DNA from: Microvirga sp. TS319
GTDB lineage: Bacteria; Pseudomonadota; Alphaproteobacteria; Rhizobiales; Beijerinckiaceae
Direction of reading: 5' to 3'
Length of the DNA: 64,000 nucleotides
Assembly (NCBI RefSeq): GCF_041276405.1
Contig: NZ_JBGGGT010000002.1
Span: forward strand, 2,579,001 to 2,643,000
Shown here: piece by piece, positions 8,754 to 17,247 of the stretch
How the letters are laid out: each line of letters starts with the position of its first letter
Numbering within the stretch: the first letter of the stretch is position 1
Program-made: the position numbers and the translations under genes
The notes under the pieces: model-generated
Told to the model about the DNA's origin: nothing
The model's input: the letters and a program-made list of their open reading frames with translations, nothing else
The model's database searches: none

Positions 8754-8972
8754 ATGTTTGGCTATCAGGGCGGCGAAAGCAACGAAACAGTAACTCGCAA
8801 GACAGGCTGCCGCGATGATGCGAAACGCCAGTGGAGTTGCCTGACGACCTTGGACCTGTCGCAGGTCAAGAACGAGGAGCAACTCGTTGCGATGGTAAAA
8901 GTGCGCTACGGCCTGCCCGATGAGACGGCCAAGGCTGACGTCGCGCGCTGGATGGCAGGCAAGCAGTTTTGA
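8754..8972 (+). CDS. Hypothetical small helical protein, second of a tandem pair
   Basis: The protein of about 72 residues has a polar N-terminus. Its helical C-terminus (VKNEEQLVAMVKVRYGLPDE and AKADVARWMAGKQF) resembles the C-terminus of the preceding gene product. GGAGG at 8744-8748 supports the start at 8754; an ATG at 8751 is equally in frame. The pair lies 46 bp apart and may be co-transcribed. The repeated YxL-x-x-E-x-A-x-x-DVxxW pattern could be a small helical fold of the kind seen in short stress proteins. Confidence 0.6.
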   Translation: MFGYQGGESNETVTRKTGCRDDAKRQWSCLTTLDLSQVKNEEQLVAMVKVRYGLPDETAKADVARWMAGKQF

Positions 8973-9038
8973 TCAGTTTCTCAAACCTGGAGCGGGCCCG
9001 AGCCCTCACTCCAGGCTCACAGGTGTGGAGATCCGTTG

Positions 9039-9242
9039 ATGTCGACCGAATTTTACGTCGTCAAGCACCATGGGGCTTGGCGCATTCGCGTGAATGGCAA
9101 ACATCATGGCGAGTACGACTCCCGCGTTGCCGCCATCAATGCCGCAGCGGCGGAAGCCCACGCCGTTGGTGCGGGAGCAAAAGTCTTCAGCACGGGGATT
9201 GTGAGTCAGTATGGCCGTGAATGGTCGGCAAGAGAGAGCTAG
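9039..9242 (+). CDS. Small DUF2188-like protein
   Basis: The 67-residue protein begins MSTEFYVVKHHGAWRIRVNG and continues with an Ala-rich helix (RVAAINAAAAEAHAVGAG) and KVFSTGIVSQYG. This strand-strand-helix order with an opening VVKxxGxWRI resembles DUF2188 proteins, but I would not insist on the family. The ATG at 9039 has GGAG at 9027-9030. It is the third gene in a run of four small plus-strand genes. Confidence 0.6.
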   Translation: MSTEFYVVKHHGAWRIRVNGKHHGEYDSRVAAINAAAAEAHAVGAGAKVFSTGIVSQYGREWSARES

Positions 9243-9290
9243 GCCAGGGGCTTGCTGCCCCAGCACCATTGAGCCCGAAAGGAGCCTCGC

Positions 9291-9725
9291 ATGAGCGAGA
9301 GAATAAGTCGCCTTTGCGATGAGCTTCGCATCAAGCTCCACGGCCTGGACCGCCGGCTTGAATCCTTAAAGTCAAACGGCGCCGCAAGCTTCAATCACTC
9401 GCAGGATGCTCTTGAGAGCCAACTCGACCGTGTCGAGCAACGCATCTACGACCATCGCGCTGCCGTTGAGGCGGCCAATGCCAGGGCAAAGACGTGGGTG
9501 GCGGAAAAGAAGTCCGGATTGCATGCTCTTCACGTTTCACAGAATGGACGTGACAAGGCTTATCTGCTCGATGCTCAGGCTGATGAGGCAGAGACCTACG
9601 CAGAAGCTGCCTTCGAGCTGGCGGCGGCTGCGGCGGATGAAGCCATATTGGCGGTCTTGCAAGCCCTTCTCGCGCGCAACAAAGCTGATCAGGCCGCTTT
9701 CCCAGAGATGGATGAACCCCGCTGA
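9291..9725 (+). CDS. Hypothetical coiled-coil protein
   Basis: The 144-residue protein is almost entirely helical, with heptad-like spacing across residues 1-60 (ELRIKLHGLDRRLESLKSNG) and an Ala-rich C-terminal helix (AETYAEAAFELAAAAADEAI). It has no signal peptide and no membrane segment. AAAGGAG precedes the ATG at 9291 with good spacing. The function is unknown; its position suggests the same stress gene run as the genes upstream. Confidence 0.7.
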   Translation: MSERISRLCDELRIKLHGLDRRLESLKSNGAASFNHSQDALESQLDRVEQRIYDHRAAVEAANARAKTWVAEKKSGLHALHVSQNGRDKAYLLDAQADEAETYAEAAFELAAAAADEAILAVLQALLARNKADQAAFPEMDEPR

Positions 9726-9923
9726 AAATCACTCCTCCTCTCTGCAAGAGATCCGGCAATTTGGTGAGCATTCCTTATCATTTGTGTCGTGTCATCTGCG
9801 GCCTGTCACGGTCGACCTCCTTGGGAGGGTCGGCGAGGTGGGGAAGGCGGACGCATGAGACCTTCCCGGTGATCCTTGATCCCGTTCAAATTCCTGGAAC
9901 GACAGTGACCGCCGCACCGGTAT

Positions 9924-10163
9924 CTATTTAGTCCTCGTCGAGCTCATCTGGGCTGCAACCATGTCCTGCCATTGTTCGAAGCCTTTGACGGCGGTCGGCA
10001 ACCAGGTCTTGATCATCGTCTCTGGGTCCATCGCTTTCAGGTTCATCGACAGGCGCTCCTGCATCTCTCTCATCAAGTGCTCCTGCATGGGCTGCACATC
10101 CGGCAACCCGAAGAAGGCACGTGCTTCTTCTGGTGTGCAATCAATGTTCACCGTGACCTTCAT
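9924..10163 (-). CDS. DUF6489 family protein
   Basis: The 79-residue protein starts MKVTVNIDCTPEEARAFFGL and continues PDVQPMQEHLMREMQERLS, then AMDPETMIKTWLP. This is the DUF6489 pattern of Hyphomicrobiales: an N-terminal strand, the CTPEEARxFxGLPDV motif, and a helix. The role is unknown. The ATG at 10163 has AGGAG upstream; the extra residues of the longer frame do not fit the family. Confidence 0.82.
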   Translation of the reverse strand: MKVTVNIDCTPEEARAFFGLPDVQPMQEHLMREMQERLSMNLKAMDPETMIKTWLPTAVKGFEQWQDMVAAQMSSTRTK

Positions 10164-10574
10164 TTGAAGTCTCCTGTCGGAGGTCAGCCATTTGGCCGAC
10201 GTGGATCTCCATGACAACGGCGATCAACAGGGCTGGTTCGGAGTGGCCGCCCATGATCCGGTTCATGCCCTTGTCCGCGCCCCTGAGGCCGCGAACCCCA
10301 AGCGACTGACAAGGCCGTTTCGTGGCACCAGCAGGCGTCACGCACGGTGAACGCCTCGTGTTCAAGCCAGGGAGTGCTTGTCCGTTCTCCTCAGGAGAAA
10401 GCAGCGCGCCACCGCGGAAACCGGATTCCCTATGGGAAGCAAGGTGGCTGTCACGGAACGTGATCTGATGATTTGGTGAAGTCCCTGACGCCGGCATTCC
10501 TGCTCCGGTTGCGGGCACACAGATCGAGGTCGAGAGTCACGACCTGTGTGCAAGGTGGCTTTGAATTCGTGATC
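10164..10574. other. Intergenic region without a recognised gene
   Basis: Neither strand shows a gene with a supported start. The region presumably contains the promoter of the DUF6489 gene and the 3' end of the DUF2382 transcript. Confidence 0.4.
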
Positions 10575-11753
10575 TTACTTGCGACCGGAGGCGATCACGG
10601 ATCGCGTCTTACCGGCACGATGGTTCTCGTCGGAGTGCATGACCTCGATCTCGTCCCGACGGACGGTGTCCCGCACGGTCTCGATCCGTTGGGTGCGCTC
10701 CCGGCGCACGACGACCTCTTCCCGCACCTTCACGCTCTTCCCAACCACAGGCCTTTCGGACGTCTCGATCATCTCGATCGTGAGCTCGGTCAGGCTCTCT
10801 CCGGTCACGGCATCGGTGACCGGTCTGCGCCTTTCCACGATGACTTTCTCATCATAAAGCGATACCTGCTGCTGAACCGGCGTTTCTACGACAATGCGGC
10901 GCACTGTAGTCGTGCCGCTGGTCACCATGTGCTTACCCACGACGAGGGTCTCTTCGGCCAGCGGGATGACCTCCTCCGCCTGCGTCGACAGTTGCCCAGC
11001 GGTGGGTCGCGCCACGGCACGGCCCAGCGGAGCCGTCCAGAGGTTGAACATCGAATCCCAGAGGACCGAGCCGGTGCTCATGGGCGCGGTCGCGACCCGC
11101 TGCGCGGCCTCTGCCGTCGTCCGGATCATCTGCGCGGCACTCTCAGCGGCGGCCTCGCCTGTCCGTGCGACGGCGTCTGCAGTCTGCCGGACAGCCGTGC
11201 GGGCCTCCTGCTCGCGCTCGGCCTCATCCTCCTGGTCAGCAAGACGCCTTGCTTCCTGCTCACGCTCGAGCCTTGCCTCGATCCGGCGCTGTTCAGCCTC
11301 CGCCAACCGGGCTTCCTCGATCTCGGTCTTCTCGGCCTCAATGCGATCGACGATAGCCTGGGCTTCCTCGTCGCTCAGTGCCTCCAGGGTGGCCGGCAGC
11401 AGCTCGTTCTTCCCGTCACGTACACTCTGCTGATGGATCTTGCGCAACTCGGCAACCTTGGTAGCGAACTCCTCGCTGTCTTTGGGGGTGGCATCAATCT
11501 CATCGAGCAGAATTCGGGTTTGCTTGTTGTCGGCGAGCGCTTCGGACACAAGGCCCTTGGTGGCCTTGTGTTTCCTGAGCACCGGGAACAGGTGCTCTTC
11601 TTCGAGCCTGGCGAGCAGCTCCAATTCCGCCTTGAGTTCCGCGAACAGCCTCTCGCGCGTCTTGACTGCGCCGTCCGAGGTATCCACGAGCTTGGTGAAA
11701 AGTTCGTTGGCCTTGGCCGGGCTGGTCTGAAGCAGTTGTCTGATGGTCGTCAT
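10575..11753 (-). CDS. Hemerythrin-like domain fused to DUF2382
   Basis: The protein has 392 residues. Residues 1-115 resemble a hemerythrin HHE four-helix bundle (LEEEHLFPVLRKH, then NKQTRILLDEIDA, then HQQSVRDGKNELLP), but several positions that normally hold iron-binding His are other residues. A long charged helix (about 120-215, many Glu, Arg and Ala) follows. Residues about 265-385 are a DUF2382 domain (VIPLAEETLVVGK, ETPVQQQVSLYDEKVIVERR, VREEVVVRRE). DUF2382 proteins are often near PRC-barrel and stress genes. GAGGACGAC precedes the ATG at 11753. Iron binding is doubtful. Confidence 0.83.
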   Translation of the reverse strand: MTTIRQLLQTSPAKANELFTKLVDTSDGAVKTRERLFAELKAELELLARLEEEHLFPVLRKHKATKGLVSEALADNKQTRILLDEIDATPKDSEEFATKVAELRKIHQQSVRDGKNELLPATLEALSDEEAQAIVDRIEAEKTEIEEARLAEAEQRRIEARLEREQEARRLADQEDEAEREQEARTAVRQTADAVARTGEAAAESAAQMIRTTAEAAQRVATAPMSTGSVLWDSMFNLWTAPLGRAVARPTAGQLSTQAEEVIPLAEETLVVGKHMVTSGTTTVRRIVVETPVQQQVSLYDEKVIVERRRPVTDAVTGESLTELTIEMIETSERPVVGKSVKVREEVVVRRERTQRIETVRDTVRRDEIEVMHSDENHRAGKTRSVIASGRK

Positions 11754-12200
11754 GTCGTCCTCATGAAAGATTGGAGCCAGACGCAATACTGAGTGGGATC
11801 CGGATGCCTGATCTGGTTGTTGCTAACGGTGGTGGAAGAGCGAAGCAATCGCTCCTCGAGGCGAGCGGGGTTTGGAATTGGTTAGCCTTTGCAGAGCGGC
11901 GGCGCACATAGCAGGAAGACAATCTCGCAATAGCGAAAGAATTTGCTGCGTCGCAACATGACAACGGCTTTAGGACCCCACAGTTCCGGAGCAAGGGGCA
12001 GTTTCCTTTGTCATGCCCGACGGCGCTAAGCCGGGCAACGGAGCGAAACGGCCGTACAGGCGTGTCGCACTGGGCCGGGCCGATGTACCCGAGCTGGCGG
12101 CGACCCGGGAACTCAAAACGGTGCCAAACCTGAAGCCCAAGCTCGCCGGTCGGGACATCCTCACCCCAGGCCCCGCGTCCGCTGGTCTTGGGTCGTCGGC

Positions 12201-12331
12201 ATGATCGCTCTCGTCATCGCGGCTCTGTACGTTGAGCGCGGTCTTCGTTCCAGTCGCGCTTGTCATTCCTCTGAGCTTCGTGCTGGCCCCGCTCATCCGG
12301 ATGTTGCAGAAGGCCCACATGCCACGGGCGC
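12201..12331 (+). pseudogene. Fragment of an AI-2E family transporter gene
   Basis: The sequence reads IAALYVER in one frame, then after one frameshift VFVPVALVIPLSFVLAPLIR and MLQKAHMPRA. This is the N-terminal transmembrane region of an AI-2E transporter, similar to LAALYVASAIILPVVLAFVL in the intact gene at 643. Nothing after residue 45 of that domain is present. The remaining sequence between 11754 and 12474 holds no gene I recognise. The adjacent IS6 element at 12475 may have contributed to the loss. Confidence 0.6.
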
Positions 12332-12474
12332 TAAAGGGCTGTCATCACCCGACATGAGGTCATCCGCCCGGTGCGTCGGTTTGAGCAACTGGCGAACTTT
12401 GACCAGTTGCTGGGGATCCGATGAGGTGGACGCCCCCCAGCGGCCTTGATGTGCCAAAGTGGAGGTGTTGAAAC

Positions 12475-13287
12475 GGCACTGTCAATTTAACGAGCTGAAA
12501 GCAAAGCGCCTCCCTGAGACGACAGATCAGGCGGCACTCGCGATGCCAGTCACCTCGGCCCAGACCTGAACGGCCTGAGCGCGGACACGGCGATGATCTT
12601 CTGCATTGGTGTGGGCGGGACGGCGGAACAGGTTTGCGACTTGGTCGTGAACCGTGAGAAAACGCTGCGCCTGACCGGCTGACTTGAAGCGCTTCATGAT
12701 GCGCTCGCGCTGGCGGGTCGGTTGATGGCTGTTCTCCGCGCGATTGTTCAAGCCGCGATGCTGGCGATGTTCGACACCTGGCATGATCTCTCGCTTGGCC
12801 GCCCCGTAGCTGGCCAACTTGTCAGTGATCATCACTCGCGGAGCGATGCCCTGTTTCTTGAGCAGCTTTCGTAACAGCCGCTTGGCGGCCTTTGCGTTTC
12901 GGCGGCTCTGAACCAGGATATCGAGGACGGTCCCGTGCTGGTCGACGGCCCGCCACAACCAATGCTTCCGGCCACCGATGCTGATGACGACCTCATCGAG
13001 ATGCCATTTGTCTCCGGGTGCGGGCAGACGGCGGCGGATCTGGTTGGCGAAGGCTTGTCCAAACTTCAGCGCCCACTGCCTTACGGTCTCATGGCTGACC
13101 AGGATTCCGCGGGCGGCCAGCATCTCCTCGACCATCCGGAGGCTAAGCGGAAACCGAAAATACAGCCAGACAGCCTGGCTGATCCCTTCAGCCGGAAAGC
13201 GGTGACGGGCATAGCGAGGATGACAGGTCTTCTTCATCCCTCACGTATGCCTCGATCCGGTCACCCGCCGGTTAACCTGACGGTGCC
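12475..13287 (-). mobile_element. IS6-family insertion sequence
   Basis: The ends are imperfect inverted repeats: GGCACTGTCAATTTAAC at 12475 and, read from the other end, GGCACCGTCAGGTTAAC finishing at 13287. One transposase gene fills the element. No 8-bp target duplication is visible in the flanks, so it may have recombined since insertion. Confidence 0.85.
12527..13237 (-). CDS. IS6-family transposase
   Basis: The protein is 236 residues, full length for the family. It has an N-terminal HTH region (RFPLSLRMVEEMLAARGI, then VSHETVRQWALKFG) and the DDE catalytic core: first Asp in KWHLDEVVISIGG, second Asp in VMITDKLASYGAAK, and Glu in NNRAENSHQPTRQRER. It catalyses replicative transposition with cointegrate formation, as known for IS6/IS26 elements. 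It is divergent from the other intact IS6 copy at 24060, so they did not arise from one recent burst. Confidence 0.93.
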   Translation of the reverse strand: MKKTCHPRYARHRFPAEGISQAVWLYFRFPLSLRMVEEMLAARGILVSHETVRQWALKFGQAFANQIRRRLPAPGDKWHLDEVVISIGGRKHWLWRAVDQHGTVLDILVQSRRNAKAAKRLLRKLLKKQGIAPRVMITDKLASYGAAKREIMPGVEHRQHRGLNNRAENSHQPTRQRERIMKRFKSAGQAQRFLTVHDQVANLFRRPAHTNAEDHRRVRAQAVQVWAEVTGIASAA

Positions 13288-13365
13288 CTCCGGCCACGTC
13301 CGTCTGGGAAACGGCCATGATCGCCCTAGCTTCAACTGAGGGGGAGGAAACCCGTGGAGGAGACG

Positions 13366-13614
13366 ATGACGAAAGCCCTCGCAGCAGCGTTCGTGCTGAT
13401 GATGTGTGCTGGTAGCGCCATGGCCGCCGAGGCCTCGTGCACCGCTCAGGCGACCGAGAAGAAGCTTGCCGGTGCCGCCAAGACCAGCTTCATGACCAAG
13501 TGCGAGAACGACATGAAGGCATCCTGTGACACACAGGCGTCCGAAAAGAAGCTGAGCGGCGCAGCCAAGACCAGCTTCACCAGCAAGTGCGTCAAGGATT
13601 CGGTCGGAATGTGA
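13366..13614 (+). CDS. PsiF-repeat secreted protein
   Basis: The 82-residue protein has a signal peptide (residues 1-20, ending SAMAAEA). Two tandem PsiF-type repeats follow: CTAQATEKKLAGAAKTSF..KC and CDTQASEKKLSGAAKTSF..KC. Each carries paired cysteines that could form disulphides in the periplasm. PsiF is phosphate-starvation inducible in E. coli, but its function is unknown. GGAGGAGAC precedes the ATG at 13366; an in-frame GTG twelve bases upstream is inside that site and unlikely. Confidence 0.88.
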   Translation: MTKALAAAFVLMMCAGSAMAAEASCTAQATEKKLAGAAKTSFMTKCENDMKASCDTQASEKKLSGAAKTSFTSKCVKDSVGM

Positions 13615-13685
13615 CGCACCGGACAGCCCCTGCGACCCTCCGATCGGGCTGTTCTCCGGGCATGGAATAACCGACGCATAAAGAG

Positions 13686-13703
13686 GGCCTGATCGATCAG
13701 GCC
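13686..13703. terminator. Palindrome between convergent genes
   Basis: GGCCTGATCGATCAGGCC is a perfect 18-bp palindrome lying between the PsiF gene and the convergent hydrolase gene. It has no T-run and may be a bidirectional mRNA end structure. Confidence 0.35.
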
Positions 13704-13720
13704 ACAGCCTCTCTGCCTTT

Positions 13721-14447
13721 TCAGGGCTGCTCCTCCATGATGGCAGCCCGCAGGCGCGCATCGTAGGCAGAGGCCAGATTTTCCAAGGCGGCGACCGCAT
13801 CGCCGACGAAGGAGGAGCCGTGCATGAGAGCCAGGGTGTGCGGGGCAAGGTCAGCCAGTTTCCGGACCGTCGGCGCAGTGCTCGGGCCGCGGCTGGTGTC
13901 ATAGAGGATGTCCTCCGTTGCGAGCGCCGGACCCACGATGTCGCTTTCCGTGAGCGCGGGACCGTTTCCCAGATGCGTGAAGAGATCGCCGCAGAACAGT
14001 GTCCTGGTGGTCTCCTCGTAGATGACCGGCATCCCAGCCGTGCGGCACATGGGGTGTATCGACGTAGCGGATGCGCTTTCCGCCGATATCGATCACCTCG
14101 CCGTTCGCCAGCACCCGCGGCGGGCGATCGGCCATAGCGTTTAGCGACACGAGGCACCCGGTCGTTCCATGCGCGACCTCGGCATTCGGGGCCACGGCCA
14201 GCCACTCGTTCATGGCGCCGCACTCGTCGGCCTCGTAGTGGCCGAACGTGATCCAACGTAGATCCTGGACCGACATGAACCGGCCCACGGCCTCCGACAC
14301 GATCGGGAACATCCGTCTAAATCCGGCGTGGAACAGCATCGGCTCCTCGCCAAGGATGAGGAACTGATTGAAGGTGAAGCCGGCCGGGGGCACGTAGGTC
14401 GAGAGGCGATAAATGCGGTCACCGATCTCGTCGATGCGGGTTTCCAT
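13721..14447 (-). pseudogene. Di-iron/MBL-fold hydrolase (ODP family) with a frameshift
   Basis: The first frame (from ATG 14447) encodes the N-terminal part with FNQFLILGEEPMLFHAGF, the metal-binding HYEADECGAMNEW and HGTTGC, and RYVDTPHVPHGWDAG. After a one-base shift near 14030 the second frame continues IYEETTRTLFCGDLFTHLG, then LMHGSSFVGD, to the stop at 13721. Together they form one full-length protein of about 240 residues of the oxygen-binding di-iron (flavodiiron-like) MBL-fold family. The break is not in a homopolymer. It is either a real pseudogene or a sequencing error; both halves keep good codon use, so the loss is recent. Confidence 0.8.
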
Positions 14448-14632
14448 CGGATTGCTCCCTGGTCTGGCCCCGTTCTCATGGGGATTAGACCCCGCTTTCC
14501 GTTCGGAAATGCGGTAGCCACGGCCAATCGCGGCCGGTGCCCGACCGCTCCAGTTTCGGATCGTGGCGCCGCAACAAGCGATGGTCCGGCCGACAGGTCG
14601 CCATGAACCATTCTATCAGGAGGAAGCCGACG

Positions 14633-14764
14633 ATGTCCCGCCGCAAGCACCAACGACACCTGGAAGAGCAGTACAGGACCCAACTCACGCCATGGGTGGC
14701 CGGCTCGCTCGGCCTTGGCGTCCTGCTGATCCTTGCCATTTATCTCGCCACCGTGCCTCTGTGA
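14633..14764 (+). CDS. Small single-pass membrane protein
   Basis: The protein has 43 residues: a basic N-terminus (MSRRKHQRHLEEQYRTQLTP) followed by one transmembrane helix (VAGSLGLGVLLILAIYLATV). AGGAGGAAG at 14618-14626 supports the ATG at 14633; an upstream in-frame ATG at 14603 precedes that site. The function is unknown. Confidence 0.65.
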   Translation: MSRRKHQRHLEEQYRTQLTPWVAGSLGLGVLLILAIYLATVPL

Positions 14765-15140
14765 ATCCGATTCGCTCGAGCCAGGTTGGCACGGTTCCGA
14801 GGGCCATCACGAAGGCGTCGTCGGCGCCCGACGGTGAATGCTTTAGTCTCCTGTCATGCTGATGTTCGCCGCGATGGGAAGCCTCAGGTTTCAATGTCTG
14901 GATCAGGTCAAAATTTTACGTTCCGCCCGATTAACAAACGTCAGCACTTGAGTGTCGAAGCGGACCAAACGCGTACGTCTCAGGAGTGCCAGAGAACGAA
15001 CCCGCTCGCGCGGGAGGGTGCGTGTTTCAAGGCGGACGCTTAGCCTCTGGCGTCAGTGAGCCTGTGATCGATCAGAGGTGACGGAGGCTGCTCCGCCTCC
15101 GAGCATGAAGGGTCAACCTTCAGCTTGAGAGGAGCGCCTC
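14765..15140. other. Intergenic region, probable left end of the IS91-type element
   Basis: No gene is seen. A GC-rich stem-loop (GGAGGC and GCCTCC) lies just before the recombinase gene and could belong to the element's end, but the exact boundary cannot be placed by eye. Confidence 0.35.
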
Positions 15141-16049
15141 ATGATCGTCCACCCGTCGCCTTCGTCCGGCACCGCCTTGCGCCAGCGCATGATCGAGGAC
15201 ATGACCGTGCGCGGCTTCACCGCGAAGACCCAGCATGGCTACATCCGCTATGTGAAGACCTTCGCCGCCTTCCTCGGCCGCTCGCCCGACACGGCCACCG
15301 CCGAGGACCTGCGCCGGTTCCAATTGCATCAGACGCAGGCCGGCCTCCAGCCTCCAGGCATCAACAGCGCCGTCGCGGCGCTGCGCTTCTTCTTCACCGT
15401 GACGCTGGACCGGCCCGATCTCGCCCGCCGTCTCGCGCTCGTCCGCCAGCCGCGCACGCTGCCGCTGGTGCTCAGCCTCGAGGAGGTGACGCGGCTGCTC
15501 GAAGCGGCGCCAGGGCCGAAGTACAGGGCCGCGCTGGGCACGGCCTATGGCGCCGGACTGCGCGTCTCCGAGATCGTGTCGCTCAAGGTGACCGACATCG
15601 ATAGCACGCGCATGCTGATCCGGGTCGAGCAGGGCAAGGGCCGCAAGGACCGCCATGCCATGCTGTCGCCGCAACTGCTCGGGCTCCTGCGCGCCTGGTG
15701 GCGGGAGGGACGCCGCCGCGGCCTGATGCTGCCCCAGGGCTGGCTGTTTCCGGGCCGCAATCCGGTCACGCCATTGTCGACCCGTCAGGTGAACCGCGCC
15801 GTCCACGCCGCGGCCCAAGCCGCCGGGATCCAGAAGCGGGTGACGCCGCACACCCTGCGCCACAGCTTCGCCACGCATCTGCTGGAGCAGGACATCGACA
15901 TTCGCGTCATCCAGGTCCTGCTCGGCCATGCCAAGCTCGAGACCACCGCGCTCTATGCCCGCGTCGCCACCACGACGATCCGCACTGTCATGAGCCCGCT
16001 CGACCGGATCTGGCTTGGGCCGCAGGACGCGGCAAGGCCGGACGGATGA
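15141..16049 (+). CDS. Tyrosine recombinase/integrase associated with IS91
   Basis: The 302-residue XerC/D-type recombinase has an N-terminal SAM-like core-binding domain (about 12-95) and a C-terminal catalytic domain. The catalytic residues are visible: Arg in GAGLRVSEIVSLK, Lys in QGKGRKDRHAM, His and Arg in TPHTLRHSFATHL, His in LLGHAKLETT and Tyr in TALYARV. GAGAGGAGCG precedes the ATG. It ends inside the start region of the IS91 transposase gene, and such integrase-transposase pairs are a recurring unit in alphaproteobacteria. The integrase may help insertion, but this is not established. Confidence 0.9.
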   Translation: MIVHPSPSSGTALRQRMIEDMTVRGFTAKTQHGYIRYVKTFAAFLGRSPDTATAEDLRRFQLHQTQAGLQPPGINSAVAALRFFFTVTLDRPDLARRLALVRQPRTLPLVLSLEEVTRLLEAAPGPKYRAALGTAYGAGLRVSEIVSLKVTDIDSTRMLIRVEQGKGRKDRHAMLSPQLLGLLRAWWREGRRRGLMLPQGWLFPGRNPVTPLSTRQVNRAVHAAAQAAGIQKRVTPHTLRHSFATHLLEQDIDIRVIQVLLGHAKLETTALYARVATTTIRTVMSPLDRIWLGPQDAARPDG

Positions 16050-16056
16050 CGCGGCG

Positions 16057-17247
16057 GTGCGCCGCCCGTCGCTCGAGGTCGCCGATATTTTCCATCGCCA
16101 TGGCGCCGCCTGGCGTGCGGCCCAGGCCGGCCATCTCAGTCTGGGCCAGATCAAAGTGATGGCGGCGAGCGAAGCCTGCCGCACCGCAGCCCTCGGCGGC
16201 CATGTCGAGGCCTGCGAGGCCTGCGAGGCCTGCGGCCATGTCCGCGTCGCCTACAATTCCTGTCGCAACCGACACTGCCCCAAGTGTCAGGGCGCCGCGG
16301 CCCGGGACGGGCTCGCCGCGCGCGAAGCCGATCTGCTGCCGGTTGGCTACTTCCACGTCGTGTTCACGCTGCCGGCCCGGTTGGCCGCCATCGCCTGGCA
16401 CAACAAGGCCGTGATCTATGATCTGCTGTTCAAGGCCGCCTCCGAGACGATGCTGACCATCGCCGCCGATCCGAAGCATCTCGGCGCCCGCATCGGTCTT
16501 ACCGCCGTGCTCCATACGTGGGGCTCGGCCATGACCCACCACCCGCATGTCCACATGATCGTGCCCGGCGGCGGCTTCTCGCTCGACGGCAAGCGATGGG
16601 TGGCGTGCCGGCCCGGCTTCCTCCTGCCCGTGCGCGTGCTCGCGCGGCTGTTCCTGTCAAAGCTCGCCGACGCCCATGCGGCCGGGCATCTCCGGTTCTT
16701 CGGCGATCATGAGGGCCTCAGCGACCGCCGCGCCTTTGCCAGCTTCCTGGCGCCCCTGCACCGGACGAACTGGGTCGTCTACGCCAAGCCTCCCTTCGCA
16801 GGACCTGAGGCTGTCTTGGCCTATCTGTCGCGCTACACCCACCGCGTCGCGATCGCCAACTCTCGGCTGATCTCGCTCGACGAGAGAGGTGTCGCCTTCC
16901 GTTGCAAGGACTATCGCCGCAACGGCGCTGAGCGCTACCAGGTCATGACGCTCGATGCGGGCGAGTTCATCCGGCGGTTTCTGCTCCACGTGCTGCCCAA
17001 GGGTTTCCACCGCATTCGCCATTACGGCCTTCTCGCCAGCGCCGGCCGCAAGGCCAACATCCTGCGGGCCCGCGCCTTGCTCGCCAGGCCGGAGCCTGAA
17101 GCCGACTGCACTGATACGGACAAGGCTGGCACCGCGCCCACGGACACGAGGCCGCGCTGCCCATGCTGCGGCGGCCGCATGATCGTCCTCGAAACATTCG
17201 CGCGCGGCCACCAAGCCCGCGCCCCGCCCTGGACACAAACGCCATGA
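16057..17247 (+). CDS. IS91-family transposase (Y1/HUH type)
   Basis: The protein has about 396 residues. The N-terminal zinc-binding region shows CEACEACEACGHVRVAYNSC and RNRHCPKCQGAAARD. The HUH motif is in MTHHPHVHMIVPGGG, and the C-terminal YLSRYTHRVAI segment carries the catalytic tyrosine. A second Cys cluster, CPCCGGRMIVLETF, closes the protein. IS91 enzymes transpose by rolling circle. The GTG at 16057 (VRRPSLEVADIF) is preferred as the family start; an ATG at 16015 would overlap the integrase more. The first zinc motif contains three tandem copies of a 9-bp unit, GAGGCCTGC. Confidence 0.92.
   Translation: MRRPSLEVADIFHRHGAAWRAAQAGHLSLGQIKVMAASEACRTAALGGHVEACEACEACGHVRVAYNSCRNRHCPKCQGAAARDGLAAREADLLPVGYFHVVFTLPARLAAIAWHNKAVIYDLLFKAASETMLTIAADPKHLGARIGLTAVLHTWGSAMTHHPHVHMIVPGGGFSLDGKRWVACRPGFLLPVRVLARLFLSKLADAHAAGHLRFFGDHEGLSDRRAFASFLAPLHRTNWVVYAKPPFAGPEAVLAYLSRYTHRVAIANSRLISLDERGVAFRCKDYRRNGAERYQVMTLDAGEFIRRFLLHVLPKGFHRIRHYGLLASAGRKANILRARALLARPEPEADCTDTDKAGTAPTDTRPRCPCCGGRMIVLETFARGHQARAPPWTQTP

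Larger units (their letters stand above)
15141..17247 (+). mobile_element. IS91-type element with an accessory tyrosine recombinase
   Basis: The span covers the two protein-coding genes only. The terIS and oriIS ends of the element could not be located by eye, so the true boundaries lie outside this interval. Confidence 0.7.
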
